Positions 29,301-38,323 of a stretch of DNA of 64,000 nucleotides are shown piece after piece. The notes beneath the pieces are model-generated. The model did not search any database. It saw only the letters and a program-made list of their open reading frames with translations, and was not told the origin of the DNA. Numbering within the stretch: position 1 is the first letter of the stretch; each line of letters starts with the position of its first letter. Made by a program: the position numbers and the translations under genes. The DNA lies in contig CAKUON010000003.1 of NCBI GenBank assembly GCA_934668875.1, forward strand, positions 186,001-250,000, in the 5' to 3' direction. Source of the stretch: an uncultured Collinsella sp. (GTDB lineage: Bacteria; Actinomycetota; Coriobacteriia; Coriobacteriales; Coriobacteriaceae).

Positions 29301-30449
29301 GTGTCGGAAAATAGGGATTACTACGAGGTGCTTGGCGTCGACAGGGATGCCGACGCGCGGACGATTAAGCGTGCGTTTTTAAAGAAGGCCCGTACCGTAC
29401 ATCCGGATGTTTCGGACGATCCCGAGGCCGAGGCCAAGTTCAAGGAGCTCAACGAGGCCTATTCCGTTCTTTCCGATGAGCAGAAGCGTGCTAACTACGA
29501 CCGTTACGGCACTGCCGACGGTCCTGGTGGTTCGGGCTATGTCGACATCAATGATATCTTTGGTGGCATGGGCATGGACGACCTGTTCTCGTCGTTCTTT
29601 GGCGGTGGCGCCGGTGGTGGCGCCCGCAGCCGTCGTGAGCGTCGTCGCGGACGTGACATGGCCATCTCGCTTTCGGTGACGCTCGAGGAGGCGGCACTCG
29701 GCTGCAAAAAGACGATCAGCTATGATCGCCTTGCTCCTTGCGAGGACTGCAACGGTACCGGTAGGGCCGAGGGTGCACAGGAAAAGCAGTGTAGTCGCTG
29801 TCACGGTACGGGCTACGTCACGACGGTTCAGCGATCGTTTTTGGGCCAGGTTCAGTCTTCCTCGCCTTGCCCCGACTGCCATGGCGAGGGCACGGTTATC
29901 GACCATCCCTGCGAGACCTGCGACGGTCAGGGCCGCACGCCTTCGCACGAAAAGATCGACATCGATATTCCCGCCGGCGTTTCGACCGGTCGCCAGCTGC
30001 GTGTGAGCGGCTTTGGCGAGGCCGGCCTTCGCGGCGAGCCTTCGGGCGACCTGATTGTCAACGTGCGCGTTGCCGACCATGAGCGCTTTAAGCGCAACGG
30101 TGACGACCTGTACCTGGTGAGCGATATCTCGATTGCGCAGGCTGCGCTCGGCTGCGAGATCGAGGTCGAGGGCATTATGCCCGACGAGGTCGTTAAGGTG
30201 ACGGTTCCCGCCGGCGCCCAGTACGGTGACACCGTGAGCGTGAACAACTACGGTATGCCCCGCATTGGCGGTGGCGGCTCGCGCGGCCGCCTGATTGTGC
30301 AGCTGCGCGTGGTCGTCCCCACCAATCTTTCTAACAAGCAGCGTGAGCTTCTTCGCGCCTTTGCCGACGAGATGGGCGATGACGTCACATCCGGTAAGAA
30401 GTCGGTGACCGACCGTATCAAGAGTGCCCTCGACGACATCCTCGATTAA
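29301..30449 (+). CDS. dnaJ: Chaperone protein DnaJ
   Basis: Stimulates the DnaK ATPase and delivers substrates. The 382 residues have normal DnaJ layout: J domain with HPDVSDDPEAEAK, a Gly-rich segment with the GGGAGGGARS run, four zinc repeats of C-x-x-C-x-G-x-G (about 153-220), and both C-terminal domains ending with NLSNKQRELLRAFA. GTG 29301 has AAGGA 7 bases upstream, and the upstream open frame is not used. A TTTGCG / TATAGG pair 16 bases apart in the 81-base gap suggests its own promoter in addition to read-through. Confidence 0.94.
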   Translation: MSENRDYYEVLGVDRDADARTIKRAFLKKARTVHPDVSDDPEAEAKFKELNEAYSVLSDEQKRANYDRYGTADGPGGSGYVDINDIFGGMGMDDLFSSFFGGGAGGGARSRRERRRGRDMAISLSVTLEEAALGCKKTISYDRLAPCEDCNGTGRAEGAQEKQCSRCHGTGYVTTVQRSFLGQVQSSSPCPDCHGEGTVIDHPCETCDGQGRTPSHEKIDIDIPAGVSTGRQLRVSGFGEAGLRGEPSGDLIVNVRVADHERFKRNGDDLYLVSDISIAQAALGCEIEVEGIMPDEVVKVTVPAGAQYGDTVSVNNYGMPRIGGGGSRGRLIVQLRVVVPTNLSNKQRELLRAFADEMGDDVTSGKKSVTDRIKSALDDILD

Positions 30450-30458
30450 GGAGCCCGT

Positions 30459-31751
30459 GTGCTCGCACCCCATATTTCTGTCGTCAACCTCGGCTGCCGT
30501 GTCAACCGGGTTGAGTCCGACCGTATCACTGCCGATCTTATGCGCCTGGGCTTTGCGATGGTGGAGCCCCAGGATGCCGAGCTGATCGTCATCAATACCT
30601 GCGCCGTTACGGGCGAGGCCGAGGCTAAGACCCGCAAGGCCGTCCGTCACGCGCTTGCCTATCCGGGTGAGCCCTACGTGGTCGTCACCGGCTGTGTGGT
30701 CAACCTGCACCCCGAGGAGCTGCTGGAGCTCTCGGACCGTGTGATCGCCGAACCGTCCAAGATTGACGTCGCCGAGCGCGTCTGCGAGGTACTGGGCGTC
30801 GAATCCGATAGCGTTCCCGCCTGCAGCGATGGCGAGGTGGTTGATGCGCTCGGTCGCTCGCGCCTGGGCGTGAAGATCCAGGATGGCTGCAACCATCGCT
30901 GCACCTACTGCATCGTGTGGAAGGCCCGCGGCCCCGAGCGCTCCGTGCCCGTCGAGTCCGTGCTCGATCAGGTGCGCGAGGCGCAGGAGGCCGGCGTGTC
31001 CGAAGTGGTGCTGACTGGCGTGAACCTGGGCGCCTATGACGGCAAGAGCACGACCGACGAGCATGTCGAGATCGACGAGCTGCTCGAGGCAATCATGGAG
31101 CGCACCGAGATCGCCCATGTGCGCATCTCTTCGGTCGAACCCATGGATATTTCCGAGCGCCTGCTTAAGGTGATGGCGCGCTATCCGCAGCGTATCGCCC
31201 CGTTTTTGCACCTGCCCGTGCAGTCCGGTTGCACGGCGACCCTGCATCGCATGGGTCGTCCCTATAGCGCTGAGGCCTTTGAGGACACGGTGCGCATGAT
31301 TCGTGCCAACCTTCCGCAGGCGTCGCTTTCGTGCGACGTTATCGTTGGTTTTCCCGGCGAGACGGACGAGGAGTTCGAGGAGTCGCTGGCGCTGTGCCGT
31401 CGCGTGGGCTTCTCGCGCATGCACGTGTTCCGCTATAGCAAGCGCCCCGGCACCCTTGCCGCCGACATGCCCGACCAGGTGGCTCCCGAGGTCATGGCCG
31501 AGCGTAGCCGTCGTATGCGTGCCGCAGCACAGGAGCTCGCTATTGCCGATGCCCGTCGTCGCGTGGGCACCGTCGAGCGCGCCGTGCTTGAGTACGGTGA
31601 CAACCTGACGCTCGGTTCGTTCCATCATGCCCGTCTTGATGATACCTGTGGACTCACAGCCCCGTGCCTGCTCGATGTTGCTATCATCGGAGTCGATGAT
31701 TCCGGCTTGGTCCATGCACGCAGGGAGGTTCATGGAAGCCTCGAAGATTAG
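30459..31751 (+). CDS. mtaB: tRNA t6A37 methylthiotransferase MtaB
   Basis: Radical SAM enzyme adding the methylthio group to t6A at position 37 of tRNAs. The 430-residue product has the MtaB-type LGCRVNRVES start (first cluster), the CNHRCTYCIV radical-SAM motif near residue 145 and the C-terminal TRAM-like part. LGCRVN separates it from RimO (LGCAKN) and MiaB (FGCQMN), both encoded elsewhere in this window. AAGGAG precedes GTG 30459. The end overlaps phoH by 20 bases. Confidence 0.92.
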   Translation: MLAPHISVVNLGCRVNRVESDRITADLMRLGFAMVEPQDAELIVINTCAVTGEAEAKTRKAVRHALAYPGEPYVVVTGCVVNLHPEELLELSDRVIAEPSKIDVAERVCEVLGVESDSVPACSDGEVVDALGRSRLGVKIQDGCNHRCTYCIVWKARGPERSVPVESVLDQVREAQEAGVSEVVLTGVNLGAYDGKSTTDEHVEIDELLEAIMERTEIAHVRISSVEPMDISERLLKVMARYPQRIAPFLHLPVQSGCTATLHRMGRPYSAEAFEDTVRMIRANLPQASLSCDVIVGFPGETDEEFEESLALCRRVGFSRMHVFRYSKRPGTLAADMPDQVAPEVMAERSRRMRAAAQELAIADARRRVGTVERAVLEYGDNLTLGSFHHARLDDTCGLTAPCLLDVAIIGVDDSGLVHARREVHGSLED

Positions 31752-32718
31752 ACTTACCGTTCCCGAGGGGATTGACCCCTCGCGCGTTTTGGGCGCCGGT
31801 GACGGCGTCCTTCGCGCGCTTGAGAATTTAGTGCGCGCCCATGTGGTTGCCCGCGGCGATGGCATTGCCGTGAGCGGCGATCCGGACGAGGTCGAGCTGG
31901 TCGCGCGCTTTTTCGAACACGCCTTTCGCGAGGCGGCTGCCGGCCGCACGCTTTCTGCCGACGATGTCTCGCGTTGCCTTGCCGTCCTGCGCGATGGTGA
32001 GCATGATGCGTCGTCGCTGCGCGATGACGTACTGCTGTCGTATCGCGGCCGCGTCATCCGCCCCAAGACGCTCGGTCAAAAGCGCTATGTGGATGCCATC
32101 CGCTCTCATACCATTACGTTTGGCCTTGGTCCCGCCGGTACCGGTAAGACCTATCTGGCCATGGCGCTCGCCGTTGCTGCACTCAAGCGCCACGAGGTGG
32201 GTCGCCTGGTCCTGACGCGCCCCGTTGTCGAGGCGGGGGAGAACCTGGGCTTTTTGCCCGGCACCCTCGAGGAAAAGATCGATCCCTACATGCGTCCGCT
32301 CTACGATGCCCTCTTTGACATGATGGATCGCGAGCGCACCGATGAGCTTATGGAGCGTGGTGTGATCGAGATCGCCCCGCTCGCCTATATGCGCGGTCGA
32401 ACGCTGAGCGATGCCTTCGTGGTGCTCGACGAGGCGCAAAACACGACGCCCGAGCAGATGAAGATGTTCCTGACGCGTCTGGGCTTTAATTCCAAATTCG
32501 TGATCACCGGCGACCTGAGCCAACGCGACCTGGTGGGTCGTCGCGGCGGCCTGGCCGATGTCGAGAGAATTTTGGGCCGCGTCGACGATGTGGCGTTTTC
32601 GCACCTGGAGCGCGCCGATGTGGTGCGCCATGCCCTGGTGGGCCGTATCGTTGAGGCCTATGATGCATACGACGATGCGCGCGAGCAGCGTGCACGTGAC
32701 CGAAAGGAGTCCCGTTGA
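31732..32718 (+). CDS. phoH: PhoH-like ATPase
   Basis: A P-loop ATPase often linked to RNA metabolism through its neighbour ybeY. From ATG 31732 (AGGGAGG 5 bases upstream) it has 328 residues: an N-terminal KH-like region, Walker A GPAGTGKTYLA near 135-145, Walker B with VVLDEAQNTTPEQMK near 220-235 and the TGDLSQRDL motif near 250. The long open frame upstream overlaps mtaB and is not used. ybeY starts inside its stop codon, and the phoH-ybeY-dgkA-era-recO order is conserved in many Gram-positive bacteria. Confidence 0.92.
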   Translation: MEASKIRLTVPEGIDPSRVLGAGDGVLRALENLVRAHVVARGDGIAVSGDPDEVELVARFFEHAFREAAAGRTLSADDVSRCLAVLRDGEHDASSLRDDVLLSYRGRVIRPKTLGQKRYVDAIRSHTITFGLGPAGTGKTYLAMALAVAALKRHEVGRLVLTRPVVEAGENLGFLPGTLEEKIDPYMRPLYDALFDMMDRERTDELMERGVIEIAPLAYMRGRTLSDAFVVLDEAQNTTPEQMKMFLTRLGFNSKFVITGDLSQRDLVGRRGGLADVERILGRVDDVAFSHLERADVVRHALVGRIVEAYDAYDDAREQRARDRKESR

Positions 32719-33224
32719 GTGTATTGATCAGCAACGATGCCGAGCTCGATACGCTGCTCGAAGCCCCCGAGGTAGAGCACATCTGCGAGGTTGTGCTTGC
32801 CGCTGAGGGCGTTGAGCGTGAGGTTGAGATCTCCCTTTCGTATGTCGATGAGGACGAGATGCATGAGCTCAACCACGAATGGCGCGGTATCGATCGCACG
32901 ACCGACGTGCTCTCGTTTGAGTGCGACTCGGCTTTTGACGAGGATATCCCTGCCGATGAGACGCTCGAGCTCGGCGATATTATCCTGGCCCCGCAGGTCA
33001 TTGCCCGCCAGGCCCCCGGTTTTGGCAACAGTCCCGCCGACGAGTGCCGCCTGATGCTCGTGCACGGCATGCTGCACCTGCTAGGCTACGATCATATTGA
33101 GGACGACGAGGCCGAGGTCATGGAGGCGCGCGAGGACGCTATCCTGCGCGATCTGGCGCTCGAGCGCGGTGAGGATCCCAAGCTCGTTCACGTCGGTCCC
33201 ATCACCAACCATGCCCACGACTAG
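32715..33224 (+). CDS. ybeY: Endoribonuclease YbeY
   Basis: Zinc metallo-endoribonuclease for 16S rRNA 3'-end maturation and ribosome quality control. The 169-residue protein has the H-x3-H-x5-H zinc motif in MLVHGMLHLLGYDH near residues 114-127, preceded by the RTTDVLSFE strand near 58. TTG at 32715 overlaps the phoH TGA, so coupling is likely. Confidence 0.93.
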   Translation: MSVLISNDAELDTLLEAPEVEHICEVVLAAEGVEREVEISLSYVDEDEMHELNHEWRGIDRTTDVLSFECDSAFDEDIPADETLELGDIILAPQVIARQAPGFGNSPADECRLMLVHGMLHLLGYDHIEDDEAEVMEAREDAILRDLALERGEDPKLVHVGPITNHAHD

Positions 33225-33233
33225 GAGCCGTCT

Positions 33234-33611
33234 ATGATTCCCGGATCGAACAAGGACCATCCGTCCTTTTTAAAGTCGTTCTCCTATGCCATGGAGGGCT
33301 TCGTTACCGCCGTTAAGACCGAGCGCAACATTAAGGTCATGCTCGTGGCCGGTGTGTGCACTGTCATTGCCGGCTGCATCGTGGGGCTCGACATTGCCGA
33401 GTGGGGTACGGTCATTATTTGCTGCGGCCTAGTGATCCACGGCGAGCTGTGCAACACCGCCATGGAGGCGATCGTCGACCTGGCAACCCAGGAGCTCCAT
33501 CCGTTGGCCAAGCGTGCGAAGGATATCGCCGCCGCTTCTGTCTACGTTCTTTCCATTACCGCCGCAATCGTGGGTCTTTTGGTATTTGCCCACGCGCTCG
33601 GCTTTATTTAG
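33234..33611 (+). CDS. dgkA: Diacylglycerol/undecaprenol kinase
   Basis: Small membrane lipid kinase; Gram-positive members mostly phosphorylate undecaprenol. The 125-residue product has three membrane segments, the GELCNTAMEAIVDL catalytic motif near residues 70-83 and KDIAAASV near 96-103. ATG 33234 starts 9 bases after the ybeY stop. Its lipid role fits with uppS and the cell-wall genes. Confidence 0.9.
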   Translation: MIPGSNKDHPSFLKSFSYAMEGFVTAVKTERNIKVMLVAGVCTVIAGCIVGLDIAEWGTVIICCGLVIHGELCNTAMEAIVDLATQELHPLAKRAKDIAAASVYVLSITAAIVGLLVFAHALGFI

Positions 33612-33623
33612 AAAGGGATTCCC

Positions 33624-34691
33624 ATGTCCGACAATATGCAGCCTGCCGATGAGATTCTGGACGACGAGTCCCTGGACGCGGTGGATGGCGAGGAGTTTGA
33701 GGAAGTCGAGGAGTTCGACCCGTTTGAGGGCATGAGCGATGAGGAACTCGACGCCCTGTGCGACGAGGACGAAAGTCTCGCGGGCTTTGGAGATGTTGAG
33801 CCCGGCTTCCGCAGCGGCTTTGTTGCCCTGGTCGGCCGTCCCAACGCCGGCAAGTCCACGCTGCTCAACGCCTGCTACGGCAAGAAGGTCGCCATCACCT
33901 CTCCGGTGGCCCAGACCACGCGCCGCCGTATGCGTGCAGTCGTCAATCGCCCCGGCTACCAGCTGGTCTTTGTCGATACCCCGGGCATCCACAAGCCCAA
34001 GGACGGCCTGGGCTCCGAGCTTAACAAGAGCGCCCTGTTTGAGCTCAACGACGTGGACGTCGTCGCGTTTTTGATCGATGCCACCAAGCCCATCGGCAGG
34101 GGAGACGCCTGGGTTGCCGAGCGTGTTAAGAGCGCCCGCTGCAAAAAGGTCCTGGTGCTCACCAAGGCCGACGAGGCCGACCCTGCACAGGTCATGGAGC
34201 AGCTCAAGGCGGCGCATGAGCTCATGGAATATGACGACGAGATCGTGACGTCGTCGGTCAAGAACTTCAACGTCGATGCCTTCATCGAGACCGTTGCGCA
34301 CTTTTTGCCCGAGGGTCCGCGTTGGTTCCCCGAGGACATGGGTACCGACGCTTCCGATGAGACGCTCGTTGCCGAGTTTGTGCGCGAGAAGGTCTTGCGC
34401 CGCACCCGTGATGAGATCCCGCACTCCGTGGGCGTGATTTGCGATGCGCTCGAGCAGACCAAGAAGGTGCTGCGCGTGCACGCCACCATTTACGTCGAGC
34501 GCGAGGGCCAAAAGGGCATCATCATCGGCAAGGGCGGCGAGATGATCAAACATATCGGCATCGACGCCCGTCGCGACCTTGAGCGCATCTTTGGCACCCA
34601 GGTCTTTTTGGAGCTGGACGTGAAGGTCAAGGCCGGCTGGCGTGACGACGAGGCCCAGATTCGCCGCTTTGGCTATAACGCCGAGGATTAG
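33624..34691 (+). CDS. era: GTPase Era with acidic N-terminal extension
   Basis: Ribosome-assembly GTPase that binds the 3' end of 16S rRNA. The 355-residue protein is longer than the usual ~300 because of an N-terminal stretch of about 60 residues in which 26 of the first 59 are Asp or Glu. Then come the G1 motif GRPNAGKSTL (71-80), a DTPGIHKP G3 motif near 119 and a KADEAD G4 motif, followed by the KH domain with GKGGEMIKHIG near 290-315. AAAGGGA 6 bases before ATG 33624 supports the long start. Neighbours ybeY, dgkA and recO are classic. Confidence 0.93.
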   Translation: MSDNMQPADEILDDESLDAVDGEEFEEVEEFDPFEGMSDEELDALCDEDESLAGFGDVEPGFRSGFVALVGRPNAGKSTLLNACYGKKVAITSPVAQTTRRRMRAVVNRPGYQLVFVDTPGIHKPKDGLGSELNKSALFELNDVDVVAFLIDATKPIGRGDAWVAERVKSARCKKVLVLTKADEADPAQVMEQLKAAHELMEYDDEIVTSSVKNFNVDAFIETVAHFLPEGPRWFPEDMGTDASDETLVAEFVREKVLRRTRDEIPHSVGVICDALEQTKKVLRVHATIYVEREGQKGIIIGKGGEMIKHIGIDARRDLERIFGTQVFLELDVKVKAGWRDDEAQIRRFGYNAED

Positions 34692-34706
34692 GGACACGCG
34701 GCGCGA

Positions 34707-35456
34707 ATGGCAGGTTCTCGTACATATCGCACGAAAGTGCTCGTGCTCGATAAGACGAAGCTCAAAGAGACGGACCTGATCCTGACGATGCTTGACGAGC
34801 GGGGTCGGCAGGTTCGTGCCGTGGCAAAGGGCGCCCGCAAACCCGGTGGACGCCTGGCAGCGCGCTGCGAGATGTTCTGTACCGTTGATCTGCTGCTTGC
34901 GCATGGACGGTCGCTCGACGTGGTTTCCCAGGCCGAGCTTATTGAGGCGCCGCTCGGCGCTGCCCCCGATTACGAGATGACCTGCGCCGCAAGCGCGATC
35001 GCCGAGGTCGCGCGCGTGTGCTCGTTCGAGGACGCCGAGGACCCGTTTACCTTTGCCATCACGCAGCGAGCGCTTGCCTTGGTGGGCGGCGGGCTCGACG
35101 CGGCGCATATGGATCTACTTGTGGCGGCATATGCCTTCAAGCTGCTGTCCCACGTTGGCTACCGACCCGATTTTTCGGCCTGCGTGCTGTGCGGAGACCC
35201 CATGTTGTCGTATTTTTCGCCCCAGGCGGGCGGTCTCATGTGCGGGTCGTGCGCGTCGAGCGTTCCGGGTGCCGAGCTGGTGTCGACCGGTGAGGTCGCA
35301 TGGCTGCGCGCCCTCATGTCTATGACCTTCGATGCGCTTATGGCCGAGAGGGTCGACCCCCATACCGCTGCCTTTTTGCTGGGGCTTTCGCACGTGTGGG
35401 CTGCGACGCACACCGATCAACGTCTCCGTGCGATGGAATTCATGTTGGGTCGGTGA
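34707..35456 (+). CDS. recO: DNA repair protein RecO
   Basis: Loads RecA at gaps with RecF and RecR. The 249-residue protein has an N-terminal OB fold (with LVLDKTKLKETDLIL) and a helical domain with zinc-type Cys pairs, CVLCGD near residue 161 and MCGSCAS near 185. GAC-rich spacing of 15 bases follows era. The LexA/RecA part of the SOS pathway lies 14 kb and 23 kb away. Confidence 0.9.
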   Translation: MAGSRTYRTKVLVLDKTKLKETDLILTMLDERGRQVRAVAKGARKPGGRLAARCEMFCTVDLLLAHGRSLDVVSQAELIEAPLGAAPDYEMTCAASAIAEVARVCSFEDAEDPFTFAITQRALALVGGGLDAAHMDLLVAAYAFKLLSHVGYRPDFSACVLCGDPMLSYFSPQAGGLMCGSCASSVPGAELVSTGEVAWLRALMSMTFDALMAERVDPHTAAFLLGLSHVWAATHTDQRLRAMEFMLGR

Positions 35457-35480
35457 TGATGCGCATGGGCGGTCTGCTTG

Positions 35481-35489
35481 TGGTAACAT
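35481..35489 (+). promoter_or_regulatory. Putative extended -10 promoter of rpsO
   Basis: TGGTAACAT, 25 bases after the recO stop. No clear -35. It would give a leader of about 100 bases. Confidence 0.45.
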
Positions 35490-35558
35490 ACCGACCTGTT
35501 GGTACCTCGACCTTGGTTGCTCGCTCCACCGGCGGCTTCCCAGTCCGAGGCGAATTGC

Positions 35559-35574
35559 GTCGCCCGCGGGCGAC
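35559..35574 (+). promoter_or_regulatory. 16-base palindrome in the rpsO leader
   Basis: GTCGCCCGCGGGCGAC is its own reverse complement and lies 20 bases before the rpsO start, next to its ribosome site. rpsO leaders are often sites of S15 autoregulation, so an RNA structure here would be a sensible candidate. The role is inferred. Confidence 0.4.
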
Positions 35575-35594
35575 AAGAAACGAAAGGTGAAACA

Positions 35595-35873
35595 ATGACT
35601 GTTTCCAAAGAGCGCAAGGCAGAGCTGACTGCTCAGTTCGGTAACACCCCGGTCGACACCGGCAACCCCAAGGTTCAGGTCGCTATCCTGACCGAGCGCA
35701 TCAAGGAGCTGACCGAGCACATGAAGTCCCACCAGAAGGACTTCCACACCCGTCGTGGCCTGCTCATGCTCGTCGGCCGTCGTCGTCGTCTTCTCTCCTA
35801 CATCAAGAAGAACGACATCGTCGAGTATCGTGAGCTCATCAAGGCTCTGGGCATCCGCGACAACATCCAGTAG
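35595..35873 (+). CDS. rpsO: 30S ribosomal protein S15
   Basis: Binds 16S rRNA early in assembly. The 92-residue protein has the conserved N-terminal TVSKERKAELTAQFG, and the HMKSHQKDFHTRRGLL and RRRRLLSYIKKNDIVEY blocks with the usual basic helix. GAAAGGTG before ATG 35595 sets the start; the upstream open frame is the leader. rpsO-pnp adjacency is conserved. Confidence 0.96.
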   Translation: MTVSKERKAELTAQFGNTPVDTGNPKVQVAILTERIKELTEHMKSHQKDFHTRRGLLMLVGRRRRLLSYIKKNDIVEYRELIKALGIRDNIQ

Positions 35874-35889
35874 GATTTGTACATGCAAG

Positions 35890-35919
35890 GAGCGTCCTGC
35901 GCAGCGGGGCGCTCTTTTT
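35890..35919 (+). terminator. Terminator between rpsO and pnp
   Basis: GAGCGTCC (35890-35897) pairs with GGGCGCTC (35907-35914), one pair being T-G, followed by T5. It lies 16 bases past rpsO. Reading into pnp may need a separate promoter or read-through. Confidence 0.8.
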
Positions 35920-36022
35920 GTGTAAGGGCGCGAACAATCACGCTCTGAAGCGTGGCGGGGGCAGGGGGCCCGCGTCACATGAGAAGCCTGCAGGCAAGGG
36001 GCCTGTGGGGTAAAGGAGAACA

Positions 36023-38269
36023 ATGACACTCGTATCCAAGACCTTTGAGCTGTACGGCAAGACCTACACCTTTGAGTCGGGCGAGCTTGCCAAGCAGGCC
36101 ACCGGCGCCTGCCTGGTCAAGCAGGGCGACACCACGATGCTCGACACCGTGGTCGTCTCCAAGGAGCGCAAGAACTACGACTTTTTCCCGCTGACCGTCG
36201 ACTTCAACGAGAAGATGTACGCAGCCGGCCGCATCCCGGGTGGTTACCTCAAGCGTGAGGGCCGTCCCAGCGAGAAGGCCACGCTCACCGCGCGCATGAT
36301 CGACCGTCCGATTCGCCCGAGCTTCCCGGACGGCTTCCGCAACGAGGTGCACATCGTCGCTACCTCGCTCGTCGCCGACCAGGTCAACCCCTTTGACGTC
36401 ATCAACGTCATGGGTGCTTCCCTGGCCATGACGCTCGGCGGCGTGCCCTTCGAGGGCCCGCTTGCCTGCGTGCGCATCGGCCGCAACGTGGAGACCGGCG
36501 AGTTTATCGTTAACCCCACCTATGAGGAGCGCGAGAACTCCGATCTGGACCTGGAGCTGGGCGGCTCTGCTGACTTCATCTCGATGGTCGAGGCCGGCGC
36601 CGAGGAGATCTCCGAGGACGACATGCTCGCCGCCATGAAGTTTGGCCAGGAGGCCCTTGCTGCCTTCTGCCAGGCTCAGGACGAGTTTGTCGCTGAGTGG
36701 GAGCAGGTCAACGGCGCTATCGTCAAGAAGGAGTACCCGCTCGACCAACCCGTCGAGGAGGTCCAGGAGCGCATCTTCGCCCATTACGACGAGATGGCAG
36801 CCGCCCTTCGCGACGCCGACAAGCTCTCCCGTATCGGCAAGGTCGAGGCTCTGAAGGAGTCCATCCGTGCCGAGTTCACCGAGGAGGAGCAGTCCGCTTG
36901 GGAGCGCGAGATCCCCGTGGCGCTCAAGAAGCTCGAGAAGAAGGCTATGCGCACCATGGTCGTCGAGACCGGTGAGCGCGTCGACGGCCGTGCCGCCGAT
37001 GAGATTCGCCCCATCATGGTGAAGGATAACTACCTGCCGCTCGTTCACGGCTCCGGTCTGTTCCAGCGTGGCCAGACCCAGGTGCTTTCCGTCCTGTCGC
37101 TCGGTATGCTCAACGAGGGCCAGCGTCTGGATACCATCGAGCCCACCGAGGGCAAGCGCTACATGCACCACTACAACTTCCCGCCGTTCTGCACCGGCGA
37201 GACCGGCCGCATGGGCAGCCCCAAGCGCCGCGAGATCGGCCACGGCAACCTGGCCGAGCGCGCTCTGCTTCCGGTGCTCCCCGACGAGAACGAGTTCCCC
37301 TACGCCATCCGCGTCGTCTCCGAGGTCATGGAGTCCAACGGCTCCTCTTCGATGGCTTCGACCTGCGGCTCCACGCTCGCCCTTATGGACGGCGGCGTGC
37401 CCATTAAGCGCCCGGTCTCCGGTATCGCCATGGGCCTGATCCAGGAGGAGGGCAAGACCGTGGTCCTGTCCGACATCCAGGGTCTCGAGGACTTCCTGGG
37501 CGACATGGACTTTAAGGTCACCGGTACCACCGAGGGCATCACCGCCCTGCAGATGGACAACAAGGCCACCGGCCTCACCTTCGACATCCTGGCCCGCGCC
37601 CTGCAGCAGGCCAAGGAGGGTCGCGCCTTCATCCTGCAGAAGATGCTCGATGTAATCCCCGAGCCGCGTCACACCACCCGCAGCACCGCTCCGCGCATCG
37701 TCTCCATCCAGGTTCCGACCGACAAGATCCGCGACGTCATCGGTTCCGGCGGCAAGGTCATCCGTGGCATCCAGGACGAGACCGGCGCTTCTGTCGACAT
37801 CCAGGAGGACGGCACCGTCTTTGTCGGCGGTACCGGCGAGTCCGTCGACCAGGCCGTCGAGCGCATCAAGCTCATCATCAAGGTTCCCGAGCCGGGCGAG
37901 GAGTACACCGGTCGCGTTGTCTCCATCCAGCCCTTCGGTGCCTTCGTGAACCTGCTGCCCGGTAAGGACGGCCTGCTGCACATCTCCCGCGTCGCCAAGG
38001 GCCGCGTGGAGAAGGTCGAGGACGTCCTCAATGTGGGCGACGAGGTCAAGGTCGTCGTCATCGAGGTCGACGATCGCGGCAAGATCTCGCTCGATCGTCT
38101 TGACAAACCCGAGGCCCCGGCTCGCGCCGAGGGTGCCTCCGAGGGCGACGGCGAGCACTTCCAGCGTCGTGAGCGCCCGCGTCGCGAGCGTTCCGAGCGC
38201 AGCGACCGTCCGCGCCGTCCCGGTGACAACGGAGGCCGCAAACCCCGCCGTCACCACGACGCCGAGTAA
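36023..38269 (+). CDS. pnp: Polynucleotide phosphorylase
   Basis: 3'-5' exoribonuclease and polymerase, part of the RNA degradation machinery together with RNase J and RNase Y here. The 748 residues hold two RNase PH cores joined by a helical domain (about 1-230, 240-545), KH with IGSGGKVIRGIQ near 570-590 and S1 with FVNLLPGKDGLLH near 640. The C-terminal 40 residues are Arg-, Glu- and Pro-rich. AAAGGAG lies before ATG 36023. The leader holds a 6-bp hairpin (35939-35954) and the palindrome GCCTGCAGGC (35986-35995), possible self-cleavage sites. Confidence 0.97.
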   Translation: MTLVSKTFELYGKTYTFESGELAKQATGACLVKQGDTTMLDTVVVSKERKNYDFFPLTVDFNEKMYAAGRIPGGYLKREGRPSEKATLTARMIDRPIRPSFPDGFRNEVHIVATSLVADQVNPFDVINVMGASLAMTLGGVPFEGPLACVRIGRNVETGEFIVNPTYEERENSDLDLELGGSADFISMVEAGAEEISEDDMLAAMKFGQEALAAFCQAQDEFVAEWEQVNGAIVKKEYPLDQPVEEVQERIFAHYDEMAAALRDADKLSRIGKVEALKESIRAEFTEEEQSAWEREIPVALKKLEKKAMRTMVVETGERVDGRAADEIRPIMVKDNYLPLVHGSGLFQRGQTQVLSVLSLGMLNEGQRLDTIEPTEGKRYMHHYNFPPFCTGETGRMGSPKRREIGHGNLAERALLPVLPDENEFPYAIRVVSEVMESNGSSSMASTCGSTLALMDGGVPIKRPVSGIAMGLIQEEGKTVVLSDIQGLEDFLGDMDFKVTGTTEGITALQMDNKATGLTFDILARALQQAKEGRAFILQKMLDVIPEPRHTTRSTAPRIVSIQVPTDKIRDVIGSGGKVIRGIQDETGASVDIQEDGTVFVGGTGESVDQAVERIKLIIKVPEPGEEYTGRVVSIQPFGAFVNLLPGKDGLLHISRVAKGRVEKVEDVLNVGDEVKVVVIEVDDRGKISLDRLDKPEAPARAEGASEGDGEHFQRRERPRRERSERSDRPRRPGDNGGRKPRRHHDAE

Positions 38270-38292
38270 CGGCCGCACATAAGCAGCTCAAC

Positions 38293-38323
38293 AAGGGCGA
38301 CTCCGGACAGGGGTCGCCCTTTT
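38293..38323 (+). terminator. Terminator of pnp
   Basis: AAGGGCGACTCC (38293-38304) pairs with GGGGTCGCCCTT (38310-38321), followed by a short T-run (TTTTG). Its right half overlaps the first 8 bases of the P1 palindrome, so the two RNA structures exclude each other. Confidence 0.8.

Noticed and set aside
29379..32066. A long minus-strand open frame opposite dnaJ, mtaB and phoH
   Set aside because: It is a shadow of well-supported plus-strand genes; the composition is Gly/His/Leu rich and no domain is recognisable.
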